Assembly (NCBI RefSeq): GCF_008369445.1 | Contig: NZ_VTWH01000002.1 | Location: 310,001-374,000 of the forward strand | Source of the DNA: Aureimonas fodinaquatilis | Lineage (GTDB): Bacteria; Pseudomonadota; Alphaproteobacteria; Rhizobiales; Rhizobiaceae | Reading direction: 5' to 3' | DNA: 64,000 nucleotides | Shown: positions 45,264 to 53,220 of the stretch, in pieces | How positions within the stretch are numbered: the stretch's first letter is position 1 | How the letters are laid out: every line of letters starts with the position of its first letter | Made by a program: the position numbers and the translations under genes | The notes under the pieces: model-generated | Told to the model about the DNA's origin: nothing | The model's input: only the letters and a program-made list of their open reading frames with translations | Database searches by the model: none

Positions 45264-46135
45264 CGGCCAAAAATCCCTGCTGGACGGAACGCGAGTGTCA
45301 GCAACAGCAGGCCGAAGGCGACTGCCGGCGACCATGATGGCCCCAGAAAGGTTGATGTCAGGGTTTCAGCAACTCCAAGGATCATGGCGGCAACCAATGT
45401 GCCGGGAAGGCTGGCCATGCCACCAAGAACGCAGATTGCGAATGCCCGGCCAATGAATTCACGCCCGATGGACGGTTCCACCGACTGAATGACAATCAGC
45501 AGCATACCGGCAATGATTGCCGTTCCAACAGCGATACCAAAAGCAATTTCCTTGGTTTTGATCGGGTTTGCCCCGACAAAACGCACCGCTTCCAGATCCT
45601 GCGCCACGGCCTGTATTGCCCTGCCGGTGAACGTCTTGGAGAGGTAAAGCTGGATTGCCAGCACCATCAACACGCCAACAACTGCCGGTGCGGCAAGACG
45701 CAGCGGAATTTGCACAAAGCCGATTTCATAGGTTTTGGCGAGGTAGGGAAGATCGATCAACCGGTAGTCCACACCGAAGATCAGCACCAGGCTGATTTCA
45801 ACGATGAACATGATGCCGAAGAAAAAGGCCAGCCCCTGAAGGGAGTCATCACCGCGTTTTTCGAAGAAATGGTAATAGGCGCGGTAGAAGTAGCGACCGA
45901 AGAAAAAGCCGAGAACCGCAAACAGCATCGCTGCGAAAAACGGGTCAACCCCCATGCTGTTGATGGAGAGATAGGCCAGGAATGACCCGAGAATAATGAA
46001 TGCCGGATGCGCGATATTGACAATATCGAGCATGCCGAAGGCAATCGTGATGCCGACAGCCACAGCAGCATAAAAGCCACCGAGCATGATGCCGGACGCC
46101 ACCGCATTCAGCAGTAGATCCCAACTGAAGTCCAT
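45260..46135 (-). CDS. livH: branched-chain amino-acid-type ABC permease LivH
   Basis: A 291-residue permease with the LivH pattern ASGIMLGGFYAAVAVGITIAFGMLDIVNIAHPAF and the coupling loop GRAIQAVAQDLEAVRFVGANPIKTKEIAF. The ATG at 46135 has AGGGGATATTC upstream. The upstream gap to livK contains a small hairpin. It is the first of four overlapping Liv genes. Confidence 0.93.
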   Translation of the reverse strand: MDFSWDLLLNAVASGIMLGGFYAAVAVGITIAFGMLDIVNIAHPAFIILGSFLAYLSINSMGVDPFFAAMLFAVLGFFFGRYFYRAYYHFFEKRGDDSLQGLAFFFGIMFIVEISLVLIFGVDYRLIDLPYLAKTYEIGFVQIPLRLAAPAVVGVLMVLAIQLYLSKTFTGRAIQAVAQDLEAVRFVGANPIKTKEIAFGIAVGTAIIAGMLLIVIQSVEPSIGREFIGRAFAICVLGGMASLPGTLVAAMILGVAETLTSTFLGPSWSPAVAFGLLLLTLAFRPAGIFGR

Positions 46136-46265
46136 GAATATCCCCTGTCGCGAAATAGGGCGCCTGTGAAAAGGGGCGGTTCGGCATGAGATCTGATTAT
46201 CAGATGGCACATGCAGCTATTGCCGCCGCCTTTCATCATCAGGCTTGTGAAAACAACTGACGGTA

Positions 46266-46297
46266 TTTGCGGACCGCACATCTGCGCGCTCCGCAAA
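46266..46297 (-). terminator. hairpin between livK and livH
   Basis: TTTGCGGA and TCCGCAAA pair with a 16-base loop, 16 bases beyond the livK stop. It may cap the livK transcript and let the binding protein be made in excess over the membrane parts. Confidence 0.45.
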
Positions 46298-46312
46298 CTC
46301 GCGCCATGGGCC

Positions 46313-47587
46313 TTACTTCGAGGCTTCGCTGAATGGATATTTCAGCTCACCGGATTTGAACTGGTCAGGATAGAGAATGACCTGACGACCAGGTTCCATG
46401 AACTGTTCAATGCTGTTGCCGGAAACACCCTGATACTGAACCCAGAGAATGCGTGGCTGGGCCCATTCGCCGCGTTCACCGAAACTGATGTCACCACCAA
46501 TTGTCTTGAACTCTGTGCTGCGAATGTATTCGGCCAGTTTCTCATCGTCGAGCGACTGGGTTTCTTCCACTGCCTGACCGAGGATCTGCAGCTCGGCATA
46601 AGCCAGAGGAGCAATATAGAAGCCCAGAGGATCAATACCCTGTGGAGTTGCCTGCTCGCGATAGCGAACCAGGAATTCCTCAACGCCCGGGAACTTCATT
46701 GTTGGTTCAGGTGCATACAGGTCGTAGGAGACCACGCCATTCAGCGAGGCGCCGAGCTGGCTTTTGAGAGCTGCCGACTGCAGGCCGATCATGCCGCCGC
46801 CGAACAGTTTTACATTGTCCAGCCCGACCTCACGCACAGCGCGCACCATACCAGCCGAATCCGGTGGATAGGACGCAACAAAGACTACATCGGGGTTTGT
46901 GGACTTGATTGCACGAACAACCGACGCAAATTCAATGGTTTGCGGCGGATACGTGCGATCGTAAACGATTTTCAGGCCTGCTTTTTCGGCATTTTCACGT
47001 GCGCCAGCCAAGGCAATTGCAGGAAATTCCGCGTCACCGCCAACCAGCGCAATGGTCTCGGGCTTGGGGTCCATGGACAATGCAGCTTCGATGAAGCCTC
47101 TGGAAAATTCCGCCTGTGCATCCGGGCCGTTAGGCTGCATCTGGAAATAGCGGTCGTAATTGAACTTATCGTTCGCAGCCAGGCCGAAGAGTGTCATAAA
47201 CACCTTCTTCTTCTGCATGACAGTTGGCATGGCAGCCACGATCTGGTTGGTGGCATAGCCCGAAATGACCAGATCAACCTTGTCCACATCAATCAGCTTG
47301 GCGTAGATGCCTGGAACGACCGAAGGGTTTGACTGGTCATCATAATAAACCAGTTCAATCTGACGGCCCAGGAGACCACCCTTGGCGTTCTGATCTTCCG
47401 CCCAGATTTGCATGGCCAGCAGCGCAGATTTACCAAACGCAGCCAGACCGCCTGACATGGCGATGCCCATGCCGATGCGGATTGGTGGCTCTGCGCTTTG
47501 TGCAAAAGCAGGCAGGCTTGTTGTTGCCAGACCAACAGCCATAAGCCCCAGCATTGCGCGACGCGTTAGACGATTAAGAACTCCCAT
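46313..47587 (-). CDS. livK: branched-chain amino-acid-type ABC substrate-binding protein
   Basis: A 424-residue periplasmic binding protein of the Peripla_BP_6 type, with a signal peptide (LTRRAMLGLMAVGLATTSLP, cut after AFA). It has the family pattern PIRIGMGIAMSGGLAAFGKS, LLGRQIELVYYDDQSNPSVV, VDLVISGYATNQIVAAM and ETIALVGGDAEFPAIALAGARENAEKAGLKIV. Liv-type proteins of this length bind many amides and aromatic acids as well as leucine. The linked BKACE, cyclase and SDR genes suggest a ligand that these enzymes degrade. Confidence 0.9.
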   Translation of the reverse strand: MGVLNRLTRRAMLGLMAVGLATTSLPAFAQSAEPPIRIGMGIAMSGGLAAFGKSALLAMQIWAEDQNAKGGLLGRQIELVYYDDQSNPSVVPGIYAKLIDVDKVDLVISGYATNQIVAAMPTVMQKKKVFMTLFGLAANDKFNYDRYFQMQPNGPDAQAEFSRGFIEAALSMDPKPETIALVGGDAEFPAIALAGARENAEKAGLKIVYDRTYPPQTIEFASVVRAIKSTNPDVVFVASYPPDSAGMVRAVREVGLDNVKLFGGGMIGLQSAALKSQLGASLNGVVSYDLYAPEPTMKFPGVEEFLVRYREQATPQGIDPLGFYIAPLAYAELQILGQAVEETQSLDDEKLAEYIRSTEFKTIGGDISFGERGEWAQPRILWVQYQGVSGNSIEQFMEPGRQVILYPDQFKSGELKYPFSEASK

Positions 47588-47640
47588 TGCATTTCCTCCA
47601 GAAAGCCTTCTTTAAATTGTGCTTATTTTTCAGAGAGTTG

Positions 47641-47667
47641 CTGCCCGGATTTGATCCCCCCGGGCAG
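47641..47667 (-). terminator. hairpin between BKACE and livK genes
   Basis: CTGCCCGG and CCGGGCAG pair over eight bases with an 11-base loop, 17 bases beyond the BKACE stop. No T-run follows directly, so it may be a processing or attenuation signal within the operon. Confidence 0.5.
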
Positions 47668-47683
47668 TATCAGTCACAGGATT

Positions 47684-48616
47684 TCAGATATTTGTTCTGT
47701 CAGCACCCTTCAGATCCAGAATCTCGCGTGCCTCATCCGGGGTTGCAACTTCCAGACCCAAGCCCTCAATAATCTTGCGTGCCAGATGCACCTGATCAGC
47801 GTTGGAACTGGCAAGTTTGCCTGGTCCTGCCCAAAGTGAATCTTCCAGCCCGACGCGAATGTTGCTGCCCATTGCTGCGGCCATTGCGGCGATTGGCAAC
47901 TGGTTGCGCCCTGCCCCAAGCACCGACCAGCGATACTGGTCGCCGAACAGGCGGTCACAGGTGCGCTTCATGTGCATGACGTCTTCCGGGTGCGGGCCAA
48001 TGCCGCCCAGAAGCCCGAATACGGACTGGACAAACAGTGGCCCCTTGACCAGGCCGCGGTCCATGAAGTGCGCCAGGTTGTAGAGATGGGCGATGTCGTA
48101 GCACTCAAACTCAAAGCGCGTGCCGTTGTCGTAGCAGGTGCTCAGAATGTATTCGATGTCCTTGAAAGTGTTTCTGAACACCAGATCGCGGGTGTTTTCC
48201 AGATGTTCACGTTCCCAATCGAACTTGAAATCCTTGTACTTATCCAACAGGTGATACAGGCCGAAATTGATCGAGCCCATGTTCAGTGAAGCGACTTCCG
48301 GTTTGAAAGTCGCGGCAGGAAGAACCCGCTCTTCAACTTTCATATACGGGCTGCCGCCGGACGTGATGTTGATAACCGCGTTGGTTGCCTGCTTGATGCG
48401 TGACAGAAACGGCTTGAAAGCTTCTGGCCGTTGATCGGGCCGTCCGTTTTCCGGATTACGGGCATGCAAGTGCAGAATGGCAGCGCCGGCTTCAGCCGCG
48501 GCCAATGCCTCCGCCACGATTTCGTCTGGCGTGATTGGCAGATGCGGCGACATGGTTGGCGTGTGAATTGCACCCGTTACGGCGCACGTAATGATGACTT
48601 TGCGAGCTTGAGCCAA
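47684..48616 (-). CDS. beta-keto acid cleavage enzyme (BKACE, former DUF849)
   Basis: A 310-residue zinc enzyme of the family of 3-keto-5-aminohexanoate cleavage enzyme (Kce), which splits a beta-keto acid with acetyl-CoA to give acetoacetate and a new acyl-CoA. It has ITCAVTGAIHTPTMSPHLPIT, the zinc-site strand ILHLHARNPENGRP, the region NITSGGSPYM, and the late stretch SVLGAGRNQLPIAAMAAAMG with NIRVGLEDSLW, all diagnostic. The start is TTG 48616 with GGGAGAGAG directly before it. It is first in an operon with the Liv importer, cyclase and SDR, and is divergent from a TetR gene. Confidence 0.9.
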   Translation of the reverse strand: MAQARKVIITCAVTGAIHTPTMSPHLPITPDEIVAEALAAAEAGAAILHLHARNPENGRPDQRPEAFKPFLSRIKQATNAVINITSGGSPYMKVEERVLPAATFKPEVASLNMGSINFGLYHLLDKYKDFKFDWEREHLENTRDLVFRNTFKDIEYILSTCYDNGTRFEFECYDIAHLYNLAHFMDRGLVKGPLFVQSVFGLLGGIGPHPEDVMHMKRTCDRLFGDQYRWSVLGAGRNQLPIAAMAAAMGSNIRVGLEDSLWAGPGKLASSNADQVHLARKIIEGLGLEVATPDEAREILDLKGADRTNI

Positions 48617-48676
48617 GTCTCTCTCCCTATATGGCAGGTTGTGTTTTTTTGCCTTATTGAGCCAAAACTCATTACA

Positions 48677-48696
48677 TATTGATTGGATTGTCAATA
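48677..48696. promoter_or_regulatory. candidate TetR operator TATTGA-N8-TCAATA
   Basis: A six-base inverted repeat about midway between the divergent BKACE (48616) and TetR (48751) starts. Size and location fit an operator, though the arms are A+T-rich and the signal is modest. Confidence 0.55.
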
Positions 48697-48750
48697 GGGT
48701 GATACGAAGGTAAATGATCCAGACATTGGAACAGTTCGTCGGAGACGACC

Positions 48751-49446
48751 TTGCCGAAAAAGACGAGCAGCGCTAAAGCGGCTGAAAACAGCGTACAGGT
48801 GGCAAATACCACCCCGCACGCCAAACGCCCCGCGGCTCGAACGAGGCTGGACCCGAGTGTGCGGGAGCGTATGATTTTGGACGCCGCGGTGGAATTTTTT
48901 GCCGAGCATGGCTTTGGGGCACAGACAAAAGATCTGGCAGACCGAATCGGCGTCTCTCAGGGCCTTATTTTCCGCTACTTTGGCACAAAGCAGAATCTGG
49001 TGGAGCAGGTTTACCAGCGTGTCTTTCTGCAACGCTGGTCATTGAGCTGGGAACTGGTGCTGCGGGATCGGACAGAGCCATTTCCAGAGCGGCTCAAGCG
49101 CTTTTACAATTCCTATTTTGACACGATAGATGAGTACCACTGGATTCGTGTTTCGCTATATGCCAGCCTTGCCGGACACGACATCATTGCGCGCTATATT
49201 CAAAGCCACGTCAGCAAATTGCTGGAAATCATTGCCCGTGAGCTTCGTGTTTATCGTGGGCTCGAGGAAACCGGTCAGATTGACCCGATGGAGATGGAGC
49301 TGGCATGGCACCTGCACTCCACATTCATCTATTTCATGATCCGCAAATATATTCACCGTTTGCCAGTCATTGACGACAAGGCGGCGCTGGTATCGCGCCT
49401 CGTGGCCAATTTTCTGCATGAGTTTCAGCCAGATCGCAAAACCTAG
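48751..49446 (+). CDS. TetR family regulator of the BKACE-Liv operon
   Basis: A 231-residue regulator with a basic, Ala-rich N-terminal tail of about 35 residues, then a standard TetR helix-turn-helix (RERMILDAAVEFFAEHGFGAQTKDLADRIGV, SQGLIFRYFGTKQNLVEQVY). The C-terminal ligand domain is longer than average. The start is TTG 48751 with GGAG seven bases upstream. It is divergent from the BKACE-Liv operon, so it probably responds to the imported compound or its CoA ester. Confidence 0.87.
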   Translation: MPKKTSSAKAAENSVQVANTTPHAKRPAARTRLDPSVRERMILDAAVEFFAEHGFGAQTKDLADRIGVSQGLIFRYFGTKQNLVEQVYQRVFLQRWSLSWELVLRDRTEPFPERLKRFYNSYFDTIDEYHWIRVSLYASLAGHDIIARYIQSHVSKLLEIIARELRVYRGLEETGQIDPMEMELAWHLHSTFIYFMIRKYIHRLPVIDDKAALVSRLVANFLHEFQPDRKT

Positions 49447-49657
49447 ACCTTTGGCAATTCAGCTAAACTGAAGCATAGAATACAAAATTAGTATTCCATT
49501 TAAGTATAATATCTAACCAATCAGAATAGAGAAATCGTATACTGAGTTAATTGAGAAAATTAATCTGTAAAACCCTGCTGCCGAACACGACGACGTATTG
49601 CCTAATCAAATCGAATCATTTCTTTATAGGATAAATGTATGAAAATGGGGTGGCGTC

Positions 49658-50509
49658 GTGTTGATTTCAGTTGCAAGGACAGCTTTGACGTTTGGGATGC
49701 TGCTATCCCTTGCGGCGTGCGGAACCACTTACGAACTGCCGACCATTACCGAAAATAACAAGGCGGACGCTCAAAAGCTGTTTGCTGAGGCGAAGTCGGC
49801 CCCTCATTCGCAAATGGTTTCACCGGAAGCTGCGGAAAGTCGATTTCATCGCGTGAAAGACCGGGTCGGTCCCGTTGCCACAGAGTTGTGCAAGCAGGAA
49901 TCCGCGGCAAATTCCCTCAAAGATTGCAATGCGACCATCGTTTATGACCGCACCCTGCAAGAACGCAATGCATTCTTTTACTATGACGATGAGCAACCCA
50001 GAATTATTGTCACTCAGTCCTTCGTTCAGACCACCAAAAATGATGATGAATTGGCGTTTGTCCTAGGACACGAATACGGTCATCTGATTGGACGGCATAT
50101 TGAAAAGCAAAAGCAGCAACGAATTGCCGGTGCAATTATATTGGGTGCTGCAACGGCTTACGTTCAGGCGCAATCACAGACAGCCTACTCGTACGCCAGC
50201 CAAGCCGAGATGGATCGGAATATCGACGCGGGAATGGCAATGGGCGACCAAGCGTATTCACAGACCTATGAACTTGAAAGCGACATGCTTGGTGCTCGCA
50301 TTGCTGCCGCTGCAGGGTATAACCCCAAAATCGGCGCTGCGTTTTTTGCCCGCCCGGAAGACTCCCGTTCGGTAAGTGGTACAAGTTTATCATTTTGGGG
50401 AACTCACCCGTCAGATGAACGCCGAGTGGCCATTGTATTGGCCACGCAACAGCAAATCAGCCAAAAACAGGGTCTGGTCAGAGAGAAACCGTCTCGGCAA
50501 ACACCATAA
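49658..50509 (+). CDS. M48-family metalloprotease lipoprotein
   Basis: A 283-residue envelope protease with a lipoprotein signal (SLAAC, lipidated C21). The zinc site is HEYGH at 138-142, and the third ligand is expected in ELESD (205-209), both typical of the BepA/LoiP-type M48 group that handles outer-membrane protein assembly. The C-terminal HPSDERR motif (GTHPSDERRVAI) is also characteristic. The start is a GTG at 49658 (GGGGTGG upstream). It stands alone, between a TetR gene and a structured intergenic region. Confidence 0.88.
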   Translation: MLISVARTALTFGMLLSLAACGTTYELPTITENNKADAQKLFAEAKSAPHSQMVSPEAAESRFHRVKDRVGPVATELCKQESAANSLKDCNATIVYDRTLQERNAFFYYDDEQPRIIVTQSFVQTTKNDDELAFVLGHEYGHLIGRHIEKQKQQRIAGAIILGAATAYVQAQSQTAYSYASQAEMDRNIDAGMAMGDQAYSQTYELESDMLGARIAAAAGYNPKIGAAFFARPEDSRSVSGTSLSFWGTHPSDERRVAIVLATQQQISQKQGLVREKPSRQTP

Positions 50510-50893
50510 ATTGCAATCGGCCTTCAGGGCGCAGCATCACAAAAGGCGGTCCTGACAAGCACAGCCTGTTTGTCGATTTGATTGGCAAAATTTCTCTAAG
50601 CATAACGATATGCCAAATCGGCGGTTGCGATATTTTCCGGTGCCAGCGGCTGAATGGCACCGTCGCGCGGTCGAGTATTTTCCCTGAGAATCTATGACCG
50701 CAAACGGTGCTTTTTGCGGTCCATTTTTCATCTGTTAAAGCAAGAATAAGTTTCAGATGCCGAACCGCATCGTGGGAATCCGTATTTTTGCCGATGATAA
50801 GCCGCGTCATAGAGCGCGTGCGGCGGCTTTTTGCTTTTATAAATGCAGTATGCGCACTAAGCATTCCAGTCATCGATATTCAGGGTAGACATC
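50510..50893 (+). other. structured intergenic region, possible small RNA
   Basis: This 384-base stretch has no credible gene but several stems: CGGTGCC/GGCACCG (50638-50644 with 50656-50662), the strong hairpin at 50696-50721, and AAGCCGC/GCGGCTT ending in a T-rich tail near 50835. Two terminator-like hairpins 110 bases apart are more than the protease gene alone should need. A small RNA between them or before the first is possible but not shown. Confidence 0.4.
50696..50721 (+). terminator. rho-independent terminator
   Basis: GACCGCAAA and TTTGCGGTC form a nine-base stem with an eight-base loop, followed by CATTTTTC. It lies 187 bases beyond the protease stop codon and could end that transcript or a separate short RNA. 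Confidence 0.7.
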
Positions 50894-51439
50894 ATGGCGC
50901 AGAAAGCCACCATTTATAAAGTTGAGCTTTCCGTTGCCGATATGGATCGCCATTACTACGAGACCCATAAGCTGACCGTCGCCAAACACCCGTCAGAGAC
51001 GGATGAACGGCTTATGGTGCGCATTTTAGCTTTTGCGCTGAATGCCAACGCTCAACTGGAAATGACCAGGGGTCTTTCAACTGACGATGAACCGGATATC
51101 TGGAAGAAAAGTCTGAGTGGCGAAATTGATCTTTGGGTTTTGCTGGGTCTGCCAAGCGAAAAGACTGTGCGTCAGTCCTGCAGCAGAGCTGATGAGGTGA
51201 TTGTCTATTGCTATGGCGGGCGAACGGCGGAGATGTGGTGGGAAAACACCAGAAGCACCACAACTCGTCTGAACAACCTGCGTGTGGTGAACCTGTCCGA
51301 GCAAGACACCAGGGATCTGGCTCAACAGGCCAGCCGCACAATGAAGATCCAGGTCAATATTCAGGATGAAGAAGTGATGGTCAGTGTTGATGATGCAATC
51401 ATTTATGTTAATCCCGTTAAATGGAAGAATGCTGCTTAA
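50894..51439 (+). CDS. yaeQ: YaeQ family protein
   Basis: A 181-residue cytosolic protein matching YaeQ from end to end: MAQKATIYKVELSVADMDRHYYE, LTVAKHPSETDERLMVRILAFAL, EPDIWKKSLSGEIDLWVLLG, VYCYGGRTAEMWWEN and the ending VSVDDAIIYVNPVKWK. The fold is PD-(D/E)XK nuclease-like, but the function is not established. The expected acidic and lysine positions are present. The T-rich hairpin just upstream suggests its own promoter. The ion channel gene follows 42 bp later. Confidence 0.92.
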   Translation: MAQKATIYKVELSVADMDRHYYETHKLTVAKHPSETDERLMVRILAFALNANAQLEMTRGLSTDDEPDIWKKSLSGEIDLWVLLGLPSEKTVRQSCSRADEVIVYCYGGRTAEMWWENTRSTTTRLNNLRVVNLSEQDTRDLAQQASRTMKIQVNIQDEEVMVSVDDAIIYVNPVKWKNAA

Positions 51440-51481
51440 GGCAGCGCACCCCGGACCGATCACTAAAAGCCTAGACACCTC

Positions 51482-52066
51482 ATGTATTTGAAAAAAATGA
51501 CTCTGAAGAAACTGAAGAACATCAACGGCTACGGTTTCTCGTTAATCATAGCCGTGACGTTCGGGCTTATGCAGCTTGCTGAGATGACCGGCGAACCGCC
51601 GCTGTACATTCTTCAACCTCTGAGCATTGCCATATACATATTCGTGTTACTGTTCTTCGCCAACACGATCCGCACTTTGCTGATGCGACGGAGATTTGAA
51701 GCCGGCATCACATATGGACGGCTGGCGCGCGACATTGCCCTGTCCATGGTGGCAGCCGTTGTCAGCGGTGCAGGCATTTTCCATTTTTTCGGATACACGA
51801 CTTTGGGTACCGCCTGCAAAGCCGGGCTATCCACAATGAATGACGCGCTCTACCTGGCTTCCGTCACATTCACCACTTTGGGTTACGGGGATTTTTTGCC
51901 CTGCCCTGGCTGGTCGCGCTTTGCCAGCGCAACGCTTTCCCTGTTTGGCAACCTTCATCTTGCCTTTCTTGTCAGCCTTGTGATGGTCATCATCGGCGAA
52001 AGGGAGGCAGAGGCCAAATCACGAACCGGCGAAAAAAAGCGGCAGAAATCACACGAAGCCGAGTGA
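51482..52066 (+). CDS. small potassium-channel-like protein
   Basis: A 194-residue membrane protein with four hydrophobic segments. The last pair encloses the pore loop with filter TFTTLGYGDF, the T-x-GYGD signature of potassium channels (Ion_trans_2). There is no RCK or cyclic-nucleotide domain after the second pore helix, only a charged tail (GEREAEAKSRTGEKKRQ). This points to a minimal channel. It follows yaeQ on the same strand. Confidence 0.83.
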   Translation: MYLKKMTLKKLKNINGYGFSLIIAVTFGLMQLAEMTGEPPLYILQPLSIAIYIFVLLFFANTIRTLLMRRRFEAGITYGRLARDIALSMVAAVVSGAGIFHFFGYTTLGTACKAGLSTMNDALYLASVTFTTLGYGDFLPCPGWSRFASATLSLFGNLHLAFLVSLVMVIIGEREAEAKSRTGEKKRQKSHEAE

Positions 52067-52139
52067 TTTCCTGTCGTTCAGCGCCGGGCAAAACCGCTAT
52101 ATTCCTAACGCTGTGGGCGCTGTTGCACATGGCCGGCCA

Positions 52140-52715
52140 TTATTTTCGTCTGGGTTCACCCAGCGTGTGCATCAGGCGGTTCGCCCAGCCAAACACTGCA
52201 ATCGAATGGACAAGATCCAGAATTTCCAGATCATCCAGACCTGCATTTCTCAATGCCGCGACGGGCAGGCCTGCCGGGTCATCCGTCTTGCGTGTCAGCG
52301 CCACAGAAAAGTCAAACAGCGCGCGGTCCAGGCCATGTAAGTCAGCATCGAGCTTGTCGCGCAAAATGGTCTCAATCACGTCACTCCGCTTCTCCAACTG
52401 CACATGTCTGCGCGCGTGCACGCTTGCGCAGAAAATGCATTCGTTCACAATGGAGGCGGCAAGCGCTCCCATTTCCCGACCGCCCCGGGACAGACCATCC
52501 TTGCCATACATGATTTCGTTGAACAGCGGGCTGCGGGCATTCAGCATCGGCGCTTCCTGAGCCAGCACCAGAATGTAGTCTGAAACCTGAGTGGCTGAGG
52601 GCGTGATTTTCATCGCATCGCGCTGTTCGGCGGTTGCGCCTTCCAGTATGATCGGGCGGACACGCGGATGCCAATCCAACTCGTCCAGGGTGAAATCAAC
52701 AACATGCTGGCTCAT
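52140..52715 (-). CDS. CMD/AhpD-like alkylhydroperoxidase domain protein
   Basis: A 191-residue protein of the carboxymuconolactone-decarboxylase/AhpD superfamily. It has the redox pair and proton relay in VNECIFCASVHARR (the C-x-x-C and H motif). An N-terminal stretch of about 40 residues (DELDWHPRVRPI) is typical of the Avi_7169-like group. It probably acts as a peroxide or radical-protecting partner of the flavoprotein in the same operon. It is one base downstream of another CMD gene. Confidence 0.82.
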   Translation of the reverse strand: MSQHVVDFTLDELDWHPRVRPIILEGATAEQRDAMKITPSATQVSDYILVLAQEAPMLNARSPLFNEIMYGKDGLSRGGREMGALAASIVNECIFCASVHARRHVQLEKRSDVIETILRDKLDADLHGLDRALFDFSVALTRKTDDPAGLPVAALRNAGLDDLEILDLVHSIAVFGWANRLMHTLGEPRRK

Positions 52716-52716
52716 T

Positions 52717-53220
52717 TCAACCTCTTTTCAGCGCGCTCAAGCCCGCCACTACTAAAATTTGATAGTTCACGAATGCAATCAGCCCGGTCAGTGTCACAAT
52801 GTCCCGGTCATCCAGCCCTGCAGAGTAAAGCGCCGCAATATCGGCCTCTGTTGTGTCCTTGGGTAAACGTGTCACCAGATCGACATGCCGCAAGACCGCA
52901 AAGAACCAGCCGTCGGATTTATCTGGCCACCAGGCCGGATCCGCAAGTGCCAGCTCAGCTGCGCCTGGGTCTTCATCATCCATCACTGATTCATATTGTT
53001 CGGCAAGGCCTTCACACTTCCACAAACGCGCCATGCGGGTTGCAAGCGCAGCTCGAAGTGCAAAGGAAAAATTGCGCGGGTTTTCCGGCCGCATGACAGC
53101 AAGATAATTTGCCTGGGTCATTTCTTTCAGCTTTGGCCGCTGATTGCGCAGCCGCGCCAGTTCCGAGCCGGGTCGGGCATCAAGGGCCGCATTGATCACG
53201 TCCGGCACACGATCACTCAT
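52717..53220 (-). CDS. CMD-domain protein, second member of the pair
   Basis: A 167-residue relative of the CMD family (DVINAALDARPGSELARLRNQRPKLKEM, TQANYLAVMRPENPRNFSFALRAALATRMA, DIAALYSAGLDDRDIVTLTGLIAFVNYQ). It lacks the C-x-x-C pair of its neighbour, so it may be a partner subunit rather than a redox enzyme. Such pairs (Avi_7170/Avi_7169 type) occur beside flavin-dependent oxygenases. The start overlaps the flavoprotein stop by four bases. Confidence 0.75.
   Translation of the reverse strand: MSDRVPDVINAALDARPGSELARLRNQRPKLKEMTQANYLAVMRPENPRNFSFALRAALATRMARLWKCEGLAEQYESVMDDEDPGAAELALADPAWWPDKSDGWFFAVLRHVDLVTRLPKDTTEADIAALYSAGLDDRDIVTLTGLIAFVNYQILVVAGLSALKRG

Noticed and set aside
46211-47332. 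373-codon plus-strand frame opposite livK
   Set aside because: It is antisense to a diagnostic Peripla_BP_6 protein with a signal peptide. The translation has no family features.
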